Part shown: positions 8,225 through 15,566 of the stretch, one piece after another
How the letters are laid out: the number at the start of each line of letters is the position of its first letter
Numbering within the stretch: the stretch's first letter is position 1
Assembly: GCA_030068525.1 (NCBI GenBank)
Contig: JASJOS010000011.1
Coordinates: forward strand, 1 to 64,000
Reading direction: 5' to 3'
Length of the DNA: 64,000 bases
Origin: Xanthocytophaga flava
Lineage (GTDB): Bacteria > Bacteroidota > Bacteroidia > Cytophagales > 172606-1
Notes under the pieces: generated by a model
Told to the model about the DNA's origin: nothing
Database searches by the model: none
The model's input: only the letters and a program-made list of their open reading frames with translations
Translations under genes and position numbers: made by a program

Positions 8225-9124
8225 TTATCTCATCTTTGCCCGTTTAGCGAGATATTCTTTTAATATATGATCAAATCCTTCTGCGATATCAGTTTCTATC
8301 AGATCAATCTTATACTGTCCACATTTTAGTTTTAACTCTGTATTGAATCTTCGAATAGATTCCCTATAGTAATCTTTGATCTGAGCAGGTTGCACTTTTA
8401 TATGTTCTCCACTTTCGAGGTCAATAAATTCATGAGGGCGATCTTCAAACTCAAATTCTGCTTCCGTTTTTTTGTCAGTTACATGAAAAAGTAATACTTC
8501 ATGCTGATTGTGTTTCAGATGTTGTAGTGCTGAAAACATCTTGTCAGCCTGTGCGATGTTGTCAAACATGTCGCTAAATATAATGACAAGTGAACGACGA
8601 GGAACTTTATCTGCAATCTCATGTAATACTTCTGCCACAGCAGTGCTCCCTGTAGGCTTGTTTGTTTGTAACAGATTCTGTAATAACAGAAAAATCTTAT
8701 GAATGTGTGATGGAGTGGACTTAGTCGGTGTATGTGTAATTACTTTATCGGCAAAAGTACATATACTGACAGCATCTTTCTGTTTTTGGAGTAGATAGGC
8801 AAAGCAGGCTGCTGCCATTACTGAAAATGTAATCTTACCCTTATTCTCCTGCGGATAAAACATAGACGGAGAAACATCTAGTAGAATTTGACAGCGTAAA
8901 TTGGTTTCTTCTTCATAACGTTTGGTAAACAATCTATCTGTTTTCGCATAAACCTTCCAGTCGATATGGCGAGTACTTTCACCTGTGTTGTAAAGGCGAT
9001 GTTCGGCAAATTCCACTGAAAATCCATGAAAGGGAGATTTATGTAATCCAGTAATAAAGCCTTCTACCATCTGTTTGGCCAGGAACTCTATATTCCCAAA
9101 TTCCCGGATCTGCTTTAATTCCAT
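8225..9124 (-). CDS. DUF58 (vWA-like) protein, 299 aa
   Basis: The protein has the DUF58 signature (RHIDWKVYAKTDRLFTKRYEEE-like segment around residues 35-58) and a vWA fold with a complete metal-ion site: DVSPSM (DxSxS), the Thr/Ser of TGSTA, and the Asp of FSDMFD. There are no membrane helices. DUF58 proteins usually stand beside a MoxR AAA+ ATPase in stress-related operons; no MoxR gene occurs in this window. The next gene on the strand starts 73 bases downstream (17 if the longer start is used), so co-transcription with the WGR/propeller gene and perhaps the RT is likely. The gene may simply be housekeeping and unrelated to the RT. Confidence 0.88.
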   Translation of the reverse strand: MELKQIREFGNIEFLAKQMVEGFITGLHKSPFHGFSVEFAEHRLYNTGESTRHIDWKVYAKTDRLFTKRYEEETNLRCQILLDVSPSMFYPQENKGKITFSVMAAACFAYLLQKQKDAVSICTFADKVITHTPTKSTPSHIHKIFLLLQNLLQTNKPTGSTAVAEVLHEIADKVPRRSLVIIFSDMFDNIAQADKMFSALQHLKHNQHEVLLFHVTDKKTEAEFEFEDRPHEFIDLESGEHIKVQPAQIKDYYRESIRRFNTELKLKCGQYKIDLIETDIAEGFDHILKEYLAKRAKMR

Positions 9125-9213
9125 GATATAGCTATCTTTAGTCTTCGGTTATACGATACAAACGATTTCCAGTTTGAGTTTTGCATAATCCCAGTTTGGA
9201 TATTTACAAAAAA

Positions 9214-9236
9214 AGCCTGGAAATGAATTCCAAGCT
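9214..9236 (-). terminator. Terminator after the RlpA-like gene
   Basis: AGCCTGGAA (9214-9222) pairs with TTCCAAGCT (9228-9236) with one mismatch. On the minus strand the hairpin is followed by seven T. It lies 37 bases past the RlpA stop and upstream of the DUF58 gene. Confidence 0.7.
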
Positions 9237-9272
9237 ACACATTATCATAGAAAAAACAGAAAAGGTTTTGTA

Positions 9273-10109
9273 TTAGTTAGAATATTTCTTCACAAATCCA
9301 TCAGAAAATCCATGTTCCTTAAGTGAAGCAATAAAAGCTTCTGCTTCTTTTTTCTTAGAGAACGTACCCGCTACCACACAGAATTTTTTGCTGTCTTTGA
9401 TCTTTTCCACCAGAATATAAACTTGATGGATTTCTTTGTCAACCAGCCCTTTGCAAAAATTTACTGCATTTTCAGCCTGTAGAAAAGAGCCTATCTGTAC
9501 CCCAAAGCCTTTAGTGGCAGCAGTTGCACCTTTCATTGTATAGGTTTTACCTGGCTCATATTGTACTGAAGAATAAGATGGTTCTGGAATAGAGTAAGTT
9601 TTGTGGCCTTGTGCAGTAGAAGGATTTATTTTTCTGGGGACGACTGGCTCTACCGTTTGGGCGATAAGATCAGGATTGGGTTCTGTATCGGGTGTGCCCA
9701 TTCCAATTACTTCAACTTCGACAGTTGCTGTACCTGCCGCTATTAACTCTAATTCTTTGGCTGCCACATATGAGACATCTATCAGGCGGCCATGGCTAAA
9801 AGGACCACGATCATTAATTCGGACGATAACAGATTTGTCATTGCGAAGATTGGTGACTCTTACAAGAGTCCCAAATGGAAGGGTCCGGTGAGCTGCCGTG
9901 AGTTTTTGATTATGATAACGCTCTCCATTAGAAGTGCGCCGGCCTTGAAACTTGTGTGCGTAATAAGAAGCTTTCCCTTTCTTTTTGTATCCGTTTTCGG
10001 TCTGCGCTTTCACATTTTGTGGTAACAACAAAAAGATTGTTAAAAATGTAAGAATACAAATCTGGATGGATGTAAAGATCCATTCCGCTTTCATAGTTTT
10101 TTTTTCCAT
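9273..10109 (-). CDS. rlpA: RlpA-like septal ring lytic transglycosylase with SPOR domain, 278 aa
   Basis: A Sec signal peptide (about 1-35, ending VKAQ) directs it to the periplasm; there is no lipobox, unlike E. coli RlpA. Residues about 44-135 form the double-psi beta-barrel RlpA domain. Residues that matter in the family are kept: Glu63 (TSNGE), His74 (TAAHRTLPFG) and Asp100 (NDRGPF). Residues about 200-278 form a SPOR domain (GFGVQIGSF...VVAGTFSKKKEAEAF) that binds denuded septal peptidoglycan. The expected role is to cleave naked glycan strands during cell separation. The gene is alone on its strand with its own terminator. Confidence 0.92.
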   Translation of the reverse strand: MEKKTMKAEWIFTSIQICILTFLTIFLLLPQNVKAQTENGYKKKGKASYYAHKFQGRRTSNGERYHNQKLTAAHRTLPFGTLVRVTNLRNDKSVIVRINDRGPFSHGRLIDVSYVAAKELELIAAGTATVEVEVIGMGTPDTEPNPDLIAQTVEPVVPRKINPSTAQGHKTYSIPEPSYSSVQYEPGKTYTMKGATAATKGFGVQIGSFLQAENAVNFCKGLVDKEIHQVYILVEKIKDSKKFCVVAGTFSKKKEAEAFIASLKEHGFSDGFVKKYSN

Positions 10110-10475
10110 ACTACTAATAAAATTTAGTACAACATCTTCCCTATTTCTCTGAAAAAAGCCACTTTGTGAACCATTGCTGCAAAGCGTATTTATGCCTTAA
10201 TACTTTGTTTTCCAGTAATTTGTTTCCAAAATCTGCTTTTTTCAATAATCAATAATAAAAAAACAGATTCAATAAAGCTAGTCTTTGGGTGACTGAAGTT
10301 ATAGAATTACTGTAAGATTGGGCGGAAAATGCACCATTTTTTATACAGGATTTTTAGCCTGATACGGATAAAAATAACAGAATGTTTTACAGAAAATTTG
10401 CAATTCTGAGCATAAAATACTTTTTTAGTAGCCGTAAAACCATTTTCAATAGTTAAACTTTTAAACCCAAGGATT
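10110..10475. other. Gene-free gap between divergent rlpA and DUF3276 genes
   Basis: These 366 AT-rich bases carry the promoters of both divergent genes, but no clear TAnnTTTG element with a spaced -33 box, no repeat and no credible ORF was seen. Confidence 0.5.
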
Positions 10476-10814
10476 GTGGAAGAGCAAAGAGAAAAAGCTG
10501 AATTGTACTCTAAACGTGTGAGAGCCGGAAAAAGAACGTATTTTTTTGATGTAAAAAGTACGCGCGGCAATGACTACTACCTCACCATAACCGAAAGTAA
10601 GCGCCGGTTTCGGGATGATGGCTTTGTGTACGAAAAGCACAAAATCTTCCTTTACAAAGAAGACTTTGATAAATTTATCGAAGCACTAAAAGAAGTAGTA
10701 GATCATGTGAAAACTGATCTGATGCCTGACTTTGATTTTTCACAGTTTGAAAGAGAAGGTTTTGCGGGCAATGAAGAAGAAGAAACAAACGACACTGAGT
10801 TGAAATGGGAATGA
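10476..10814 (+). CDS. DUF3276 / PUR-alpha-like nucleic-acid-binding protein, 112 aa
   Basis: This small cytoplasmic protein belongs to DUF3276, whose Borrelia relative has a PUR-alpha fold that binds single-stranded DNA or RNA. The repeated beta-strand/helix pattern is visible: SKRVRAGKRTYFFDVKSTRG, YYLTITESKRRF, then the helix DFDKFIEALKEVVDHVK. The C-terminus is acidic. The start codon is GTG at 10476, with no in-frame ATG until about residue 87, so a non-ATG start is needed. AAGGA lies only 2 bases upstream, too close to be a standard ribosome-binding site. It is followed by a strong terminator shared with the convergent J-domain gene. Confidence 0.88.
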   Translation: MEEQREKAELYSKRVRAGKRTYFFDVKSTRGNDYYLTITESKRRFRDDGFVYEKHKIFLYKEDFDKFIEALKEVVDHVKTDLMPDFDFSQFEREGFAGNEEEETNDTELKWE

Positions 10815-10839
10815 TCTACTCTCGTTTTCAACAAGCAAT

Positions 10840-10873
10840 AAAAAAGCATCCGTAATTGAGAGGATGCTTTTTT
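10840..10873. terminator. Bidirectional terminator between DUF3276 and J-domain genes
   Basis: A 12-bp stem (10840-10851 with 10862-10873) reads AAAAAAGCATCC / GGATGCTTTTTT, with T-runs on both strands. It lies between convergent genes. Confidence 0.92.
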
Positions 10874-10886
10874 ATTTTCAGGCTTG

Positions 10887-11405
10887 TTACAGATAGCGAT
10901 TCATTTGTTTCTTAAACTGGTAGGAGCCAAATAGAAAGGCAATACCTATAAACATGATAGGTGCCATATAAAGGCCTGTAACTACATCATGGAAAAGCGA
11001 AACTGCCGGAGGGCCAAATACGAACGTAAGAGCTAGGGCAATTCCCAATATCCACAGAAAATAAGCTACTATTTTTATAGGCAGATAAGCCCATGAGCTT
11101 TTAAATGATTCATTATTCCTTCGAAACTCCTCCTGCCACATCTTTGCATAGCGTAGGGCTTTCTCCTGATGTGTTTCTGGTCGTAGCAAATCCATAAGAA
11201 ATGAGTATTCTGGAATTATCTGCTTTTCCTCATTCACTAGTCGCTCATACGCATCGTTTATTTCCACAAAAGCTACATCCGCATTATCTGACGGGTTTAC
11301 ATCTGGGTGGATAGCCTTTGCCTTTTTCCAATAAGCCCGTTTGATCTCTGCCTGGTCTGCGCCCGGTGAAATTCCCAATATCCGATAATCATTTTCAATA
11401 CCCAT
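10887..11405 (-). CDS. J-domain membrane protein, 172 aa
   Basis: Residues 1-65 form a DnaJ J domain with the HPD tripeptide (KAIHPDVNPSDNADVAF) that stimulates Hsp70/DnaK ATPase activity. There is no Gly/Phe region, zinc finger or client-binding domain. Residues about 110-165 contain two hydrophobic segments (IVAYFLWILGIALALTFVF and MAPIMFIGIAFLFG), so it is probably an inner-membrane protein presenting its J domain to the cytoplasm. It is a specialised co-chaperone rather than DnaJ itself; its client is unknown. It ends at a terminator shared with the convergent DUF3276 gene. Confidence 0.88.
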   Translation of the reverse strand: MGIENDYRILGISPGADQAEIKRAYWKKAKAIHPDVNPSDNADVAFVEINDAYERLVNEEKQIIPEYSFLMDLLRPETHQEKALRYAKMWQEEFRRNNESFKSSWAYLPIKIVAYFLWILGIALALTFVFGPPAVSLFHDVVTGLYMAPIMFIGIAFLFGSYQFKKQMNRYL

Positions 11406-11741
11406 GGTTGTCTGGCTTTAAGTGGTAATGCTAACTATTTCATATGCGCTGTCTCCGCATGTATGATTTAATAAAAAAATCTGAAAAATCTATCTTACTC
11501 CTTTTTCTTTAATTCGGTTTTCTAATGTATTGTAAACGCTGAAAACGCAAAAAAATAGATATTTTTTTCATGGAATTTACTAAAAAAAAGCTACTAAAAA
11601 AACAACTTCTTGTTAGTCAATGGGTTGGTTGGTGCTGTAGGATCTACCTTACATATGTAAGATTTTCCAATTTGTGGACTTATCTTGTTATGTAAGATGT
11701 CTATAGTAGCAGTCTATCTGGTTAATAGGTCCAGCCATAGA
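11406..11741. other. Gene-free gap upstream of the J-domain gene
   Basis: This 336-base AT-rich stretch separates the J-domain gene start from the HAD terminator hairpin. It holds a poly-A-rich segment near 11570-11605 and two copies of TATGTAAGAT-like sequence (near 11654 and 11689). No gene was recognised. Confidence 0.45.
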
Positions 11742-11786
11742 AAGTACAACAGGTCTGGCAAATACTTTGCCAGACCTGTTGTACTT
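11742..11786 (-). terminator. 21-bp hairpin after the HAD phosphatase gene
   Basis: The arms 11742-11762 and 11766-11786 are perfect inverse complements over 21 bases with a 3-base loop. The hairpin begins 24 bases past the HAD stop. The following T-run is short (TTTCT), so it may act by structure or protect the 3' end. Confidence 0.7.
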
Positions 11787-11809
11787 ATTATGCACCTGAA
11801 TGTTTATAT

Positions 11810-12418
11810 TTATATTTGAACGCTATATTCCTGCAGGGCTGTTTCGATTTGTTTGGGTGATTCCAGATGGATAGTGGCTATCCCCAAAGCTCTGGCAGCT
11901 TTTACATTGCGCAAATTGTCATCAATAAACAAAGAGTTATCAGGATTGATATGATAACGTGTAAGAAGGATGTTGTAGAATTCGGGAAATGGTTTACGAC
12001 TTTTTTCTTCTCCAGACATGACAATGCCATCAAACCAGGATAAGAATTCGTATCTGCTCAATGCAATAGGAAATGTTTCTGCAGACCAGTTGGTCAACGC
12101 ATATAATTTGTACTGGCCGGATTCTTTTAGTTTTTTAAGTGTTTGCACTGTCTCATTAAATGTACCGCCTAGCATTTCTTCCCAACGTCCGTAAAATGCA
12201 CGTATTTGGTCTGTATATTCCGGATGTTTTTCTACAAGCTCATCTGTTGCTTCCTGCAGCAAACGGCCTGCATCCTGTTCTTCGTTCCAGTCAGGGGTGC
12301 AGATATGTGTCACGAAATGTTCCATTTCATCAGAAGATGTAAAGATTTTTCGAAATAGGTAGCGGGGATTCCAGTCTATAAGGACTCCTCCTAAATCAAA
12401 AATAATTGTATTTATCAT
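11810..12418 (-). CDS. HAD-superfamily phosphatase (subclass IA, YihX-like), 202 aa
   Basis: Four HAD motifs are visible: motif I IIFDLGGVLIDWN with the nucleophile Asp8, motif II LTNWS, motif III Lys in EEKSRKPFPEFY, and motif IV FIDDNLRNV. The residue two after the nucleophile is Gly, not Asp, as in YihX-type members. The helical cap follows motif I. It is cytoplasmic and expected to dephosphorylate a small sugar phosphate or similar metabolite; the substrate cannot be read. It is monocistronic, flanked by hairpins on both sides. Confidence 0.9.
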   Translation of the reverse strand: MINTIIFDLGGVLIDWNPRYLFRKIFTSSDEMEHFVTHICTPDWNEEQDAGRLLQEATDELVEKHPEYTDQIRAFYGRWEEMLGGTFNETVQTLKKLKESGQYKLYALTNWSAETFPIALSRYEFLSWFDGIVMSGEEKSRKPFPEFYNILLTRYHINPDNSLFIDDNLRNVKAARALGIATIHLESPKQIETALQEYSVQI

Positions 12419-12513
12419 TATTGCGGTTTGATTGGTTGTTGCAGAAATAACCTTTCTAACTATTCATTTGTTCTCTTAGGGGTCAACTTATTTCAGGGCG
12501 GGAAAGTCCTATA

Positions 12514-12544
12514 AAAAAAGCCCGGCATATCGCAGGGCTTTTTT
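12514..12544 (-). terminator. Terminator between the cold-shock and HAD genes
   Basis: AAAAAAGCCC (12514-12523) pairs with GGGCTTTTTT (12535-12544) around an 11-base loop, with T-runs on both strands. It lies 125 bases past the cold-shock stop, so that transcript would have a long 3' UTR. Confidence 0.8.
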
Positions 12545-12668
12545 ATTTAATACTTTTTTGAGCAATCAAAACAACAGTATTATAGATTAGTTCGGGAGTT
12601 ACTGATAGTCAGGTATAGCCTTGGGCATTCTATGGGGATTAGAACGGAGATCGGTAACCGAAAACTAT

Positions 12669-12863
12669 TTATATCTTTTTTACGTTCACTGCGTTTTTGC
12701 CTTTTCTTCCGTCCATGGTATCAAAGGATACACGGTCGTTTTCTTTAATGCCTTGGTCTAGCAGACCGGTAATATGAACAAAAATTTCCTGATTGGAATC
12801 ATCATCTTTAATAAAACCATATCCTTTGGTTGCATTAAAGAATTTTACTGTGCCTGTTTGCAT
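12669..12863 (-). CDS. Cold-shock domain protein, 64 aa
   Basis: This is a single cold-shock domain (OB fold) that binds single-stranded RNA/DNA and acts as an RNA chaperone. RNP1 appears as KGYGFI and RNP2 as IFVHI. The start is the ATG at 12861-12863 (MQTGTVKFF), which fits the family's usual length and beginning; an upstream in-frame ATG at 12899 would add 12 hydrophobic residues and overlaps the -7 promoter element. A TATATTTG element 34 bases upstream gives a short leader. Confidence 0.95.
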   Translation of the reverse strand: MQTGTVKFFNATKGYGFIKDDDSNQEIFVHITGLLDQGIKENDRVSFDTMDGRKGKNAVNVKKI

Positions 12864-12896
12864 GAAAATGAAAAGAAAATATAATGGAACATTCTC

Positions 12897-12904
12897 CAAA
12901 TATA
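12897..12904 (-). promoter_or_regulatory. -7 promoter element of the cold-shock gene
   Basis: On the minus strand this reads TATATTTG, matching TAnnTTTG. A TTG lies 21 bases further upstream (within TATTGCC). Transcription would start near 12890, giving a leader of about 27 bases and confirming the shorter start codon. Confidence 0.6.
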
Positions 12905-13015
12905 AAAATTTAATTTAATTCCAGGCAATAATTTCACTCAAAAAGAAAGGCCGTTTTCAGGCTTTTCAGCATAATATTTCACAATAAGATCAAGATAAAG
13001 TAGCATCTTTGGCAT

Positions 13016-13525
13016 ATGAAAACAATCTACCTTTTCAGACACGGAAAATCAAGCTGGAAAGATGCCCAGCTAAGTGATTTTGATAGACCTCTTAGCAAAA
13101 GAGGTAAGCAGGATGTACCCTTTATGGGACAGTTGCTGCTTTATATGAATGTGAAACCAGATCTATGGGTCAGCAGTTCCGCAAAAAGAGCCTGGAGCAC
13201 AGCTAAACGTGTCGCTGCAGAGTTAAAGGTAGGCAAAGAGAATATAATAAAGATGGATCGGCTGTATCATGCAGAGCCAGAAACGTTGTTACAAGTAATT
13301 CAGGGACTTTCTGTAACAGCTTCTTCGGTGATTCTTTTTGGCCATAATCCCGGTTTAACAGAGTTGGCTACACTGTTATGTGATTATGAGTTTACGGATA
13401 TTCCGACCAGTGGAGTAGTAGGAATCCAGTTCTCTAATGCCGTTAACTGGGTAGATGTCAATTTTCATCAGGGTAAGATGATATTTTTTGAATCCCCTAA
13501 AAACAACAGTAGCGCACCTGAGTAA
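13016..13525 (+). CDS. SixA-like histidine phosphatase, 169 aa
   Basis: This is a histidine phosphatase (phosphoglycerate-mutase superfamily). It begins MKTIYLFRHGKSSW with the RHG catalytic motif, has SSSAKRAWSTA (the second Arg/Ser pocket), a Glu-containing LYHAEPETLL segment, and the second catalytic His in LFGHNPGLTEL. The short all-core form resembles SixA, which removes phosphate from phosphohistidine, but the substrate here is unknown. It is cytoplasmic and monocistronic. The gene's stop codon lies inside a hairpin (13508-13539). Confidence 0.9.
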   Translation: MKTIYLFRHGKSSWKDAQLSDFDRPLSKRGKQDVPFMGQLLLYMNVKPDLWVSSSAKRAWSTAKRVAAELKVGKENIIKMDRLYHAEPETLLQVIQGLSVTASSVILFGHNPGLTELATLLCDYEFTDIPTSGVVGIQFSNAVNWVDVNFHQGKMIFFESPKNNSSAPE

Positions 13526-13539
13526 TCAGATGCGCTACT
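13508..13539. terminator. Hairpin between convergent sixA-like and dnaN genes
   Basis: AGTAGCGCA (13508-13516) pairs with TGCGCTACT (13531-13539) around a 14-base loop holding the stop codon of the plus-strand gene. No strong T-run follows on either strand, so the terminator call is tentative. Confidence 0.5.
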
Positions 13540-13564
13540 ATCTTGTAAGACCTACAGGCTTGGA

Positions 13565-14689
13565 CTATGCATAATTATTTAACATAACAGGCATTACCAG
13601 CATCAGTACATCCTCATTATCATCTTTTTCTTTAGGAAGAATCAATCCGGCACGATTAGGAGCTGATAGTTCAATCACAACATCTTTAGCTGTAAGATTG
13701 CTTAACATTTCTATCAGGAAACGGGCATTGAAACCAATTTCCATTTCTTCTCCATTGTATTCACAAGGAAGCTTTTCTACTGCCTCATTGGAAAAGTCCA
13801 GATCTTCTGCAGAAATTTTTACTTCCTTAGGTGTAATCCGAAGTCGAACCTGGTTCGTTGCTCTGTTGGCGTAGATAGCAATACGACGCAGAGACGCCAG
13901 CAATTCAAGGCGACTTATGCCCAAATGGTTAGGATTGTTTTTAGGAATCGCATTGATATAGTCAGGGAATCTTTCGTCAATCAGACGACAGATCATGCGA
14001 ATATTGTCAAATGTAAAAAACGCATTGGATTGATTAAACTCTGCTCTGACAACTGTTTTTTCTGTTGGCAAAGATGATTTTAACAGATTCAATGCTTTTC
14101 TTGGAACGATCAGTGTGTTTTCATCTCCAGAGCCGATATCTGTACGGCGATAACGGATAAGACGATGTCCATCAGTAGCTACAAACGTCACACTGTCACC
14201 ATTCAACTCGAAGAAGACTCCAGTCATGGCAGGACGTAACTCATCTGTGCTGGTAGCAAAAATAGTATTGCCAATAGCTCGTTCCAGTATGTCTGAAGGA
14301 AAGTCTACTGAATACGCTTTTTGTACTACAGGAACACGCGGGAAATCAGCCGCATTTTCACCTGATAATTTATAGCGCCCATTATCGGAAAGAATTTCAA
14401 TTCCGTATGTATTGGCATCTATCTCAAACACGATAGGTTGTTCCGGAAGACCTTTCAGTGTATCTAATAATATTTTAGCAGGAACCGCAATACTTCCCAC
14501 ATCTCCCGAATCAATATCCATGTCTGCAATCATAGTTGTTTGCAGATCAGAAGCAGTAATAGTCAGTTGAGTATTATTGATTTGAAAGAGAAAGTTTTCG
14601 AGAATTGGTACAATCGGGTTGCTGGCAATAACCCCACTAATAGCAGACAACTGCTTGAGCAAAGCCGAAGAAGAAACGATAAACTTCAT
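13565..14689 (-). CDS. dnaN: DNA polymerase III subunit beta (sliding clamp), 374 aa
   Basis: This is the ring-shaped DNA clamp that tethers the replicative polymerase. The three repeated clamp domains are recognisable: the start MKFIVSSSALLKQLSAISGV, the ATDGHRLIRYRR segment of domain 2, and the closing LVMPVMLNNYA. Length matches the usual 370-375. The gene is not next to dnaA, as is common in Bacteroidota. It has its own -7 element at 14719-14726. Confidence 0.97.
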   Translation of the reverse strand: MKFIVSSSALLKQLSAISGVIASNPIVPILENFLFQINNTQLTITASDLQTTMIADMDIDSGDVGSIAVPAKILLDTLKGLPEQPIVFEIDANTYGIEILSDNGRYKLSGENAADFPRVPVVQKAYSVDFPSDILERAIGNTIFATSTDELRPAMTGVFFELNGDSVTFVATDGHRLIRYRRTDIGSGDENTLIVPRKALNLLKSSLPTEKTVVRAEFNQSNAFFTFDNIRMICRLIDERFPDYINAIPKNNPNHLGISRLELLASLRRIAIYANRATNQVRLRITPKEVKISAEDLDFSNEAVEKLPCEYNGEEMEIGFNARFLIEMLSNLTAKDVVIELSAPNRAGLILPKEKDDNEDVLMLVMPVMLNNYA

Positions 14690-14718
14690 ATTGGGATATA
14701 TTTTTTGAAACTATTGGA

Positions 14719-14726
14719 CAAATGTA
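14719..14726 (-). promoter_or_regulatory. -7 promoter element of dnaN
   Basis: On the minus strand this reads TACATTTG, a TAnnTTTG match, with TTTC 20 bases upstream in place of TTTG. The implied leader is about 23 bases. Confidence 0.55.
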
Positions 14727-14776
14727 AGAAAATCAACAATGCGCTTGAAATCCTATGAAAATATTTTTCAAAAGAA

Positions 14777-14811
14777 GCGAGTGTAAGCTGTAGTCTTCCT
14801 GCTACACTTGC
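14777..14811 (-). terminator. Candidate terminator of the gldG-lipoprotein unit
   Basis: GCGAGTGTA (14777-14785) pairs with TACACTTGC (14803-14811) over 9 bp with one G-T pair, followed on the minus strand by a T-rich stretch. It lies 220 bases after the lipoprotein stop, so the link is tentative. Confidence 0.45.
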
Positions 14812-15029
14812 ATACTTTATTAATGATTTCCCATGTTCAGTACATGAAAATATCTGGATGTAGTTTACTTCTTTTTTTGCAATTACAGTCTATTTGTCTT
14901 ACAAATATTCTAAAAAGTTAAATGCATCATTTCTTGAAGTCCAAACATTGTTCATTCATGCTTTATTGTACTATATTTTTGCATTGGTATAATTGTAATC
15001 CTCTTTTCTAATATTATACAGTTTTTTGT

Positions 15030-15566
15030 TTATATTTCACCAATTGAAGTTTGATAATAACAAAGTTGATAACCGTTCCTGCCTTCTATAAAATAAGGAA
15101 CCTTATAGGCTCTCCACTTAGGTTTTTTATTAATAATTAGATCCCAACCCATCGTAAATCTGAATATTGGAGTATAATTAGGGACAGGAATAGTATTATT
15201 AGTATTCTCTTTAAAATCTTTTTCTGTAATACATTCCAGATCTGTATATTCTGCTGTAAGCACATTCTCAATGAGATCGTTTGTAAATAAATTATCAAAG
15301 TCAGACAAGAACTTCTCTTGTGAATAATGCTTATTTACCATCTCCAGAGGAAATCGTGTCATTGTTGCCATCTGGGATTTATCATTGTTTAGCAGTGCTT
15401 GCTGAAACTCATGCCAGAACTTAGAAATAGTGATAGGATATTCATATGTCACAGATTTTGGAGCGAGTATTCCTTTAATAGTTTTACTATCTGATTTGGT
15501 TTTCTCAAGGCATCCAGATAGTAAAACTATTAACAAAACAACAGATGCAGAAGAGCCTTTTCTCAT
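15030..15566 (-). CDS. Hypothetical lipoprotein, 178 aa
   Basis: A lipoprotein signal peptide (MRKGSSASVVLLIVLLSGC) puts the acylated Cys at residue 19; Glu and Lys follow it. No known domain was recognised. The rest is a soluble alpha/beta-looking domain with a FWHEFQQALLNNDKSQMATM segment of the kind seen in NTF2-like or DUF4348-type small lipoproteins, but this is only a resemblance. The start codon overlaps the gldG stop by 4 bases (ATGA), so the two are translationally coupled and probably act together in the envelope. Confidence 0.75.
   Translation of the reverse strand: MRKGSSASVVLLIVLLSGCLEKTKSDSKTIKGILAPKSVTYEYPITISKFWHEFQQALLNNDKSQMATMTRFPLEMVNKHYSQEKFLSDFDNLFTNDLIENVLTAEYTDLECITEKDFKENTNNTIPVPNYTPIFRFTMGWDLIINKKPKWRAYKVPYFIEGRNGYQLCYYQTSIGEI

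Larger units (their letters stand above)
14690..15029. other. Gap between dnaN and the gldG operon end
   Basis: This 340-base AT-rich gap holds the dnaN promoter and a hairpin (14777-14811). No ORF or RNA gene is supported. Confidence 0.5.
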
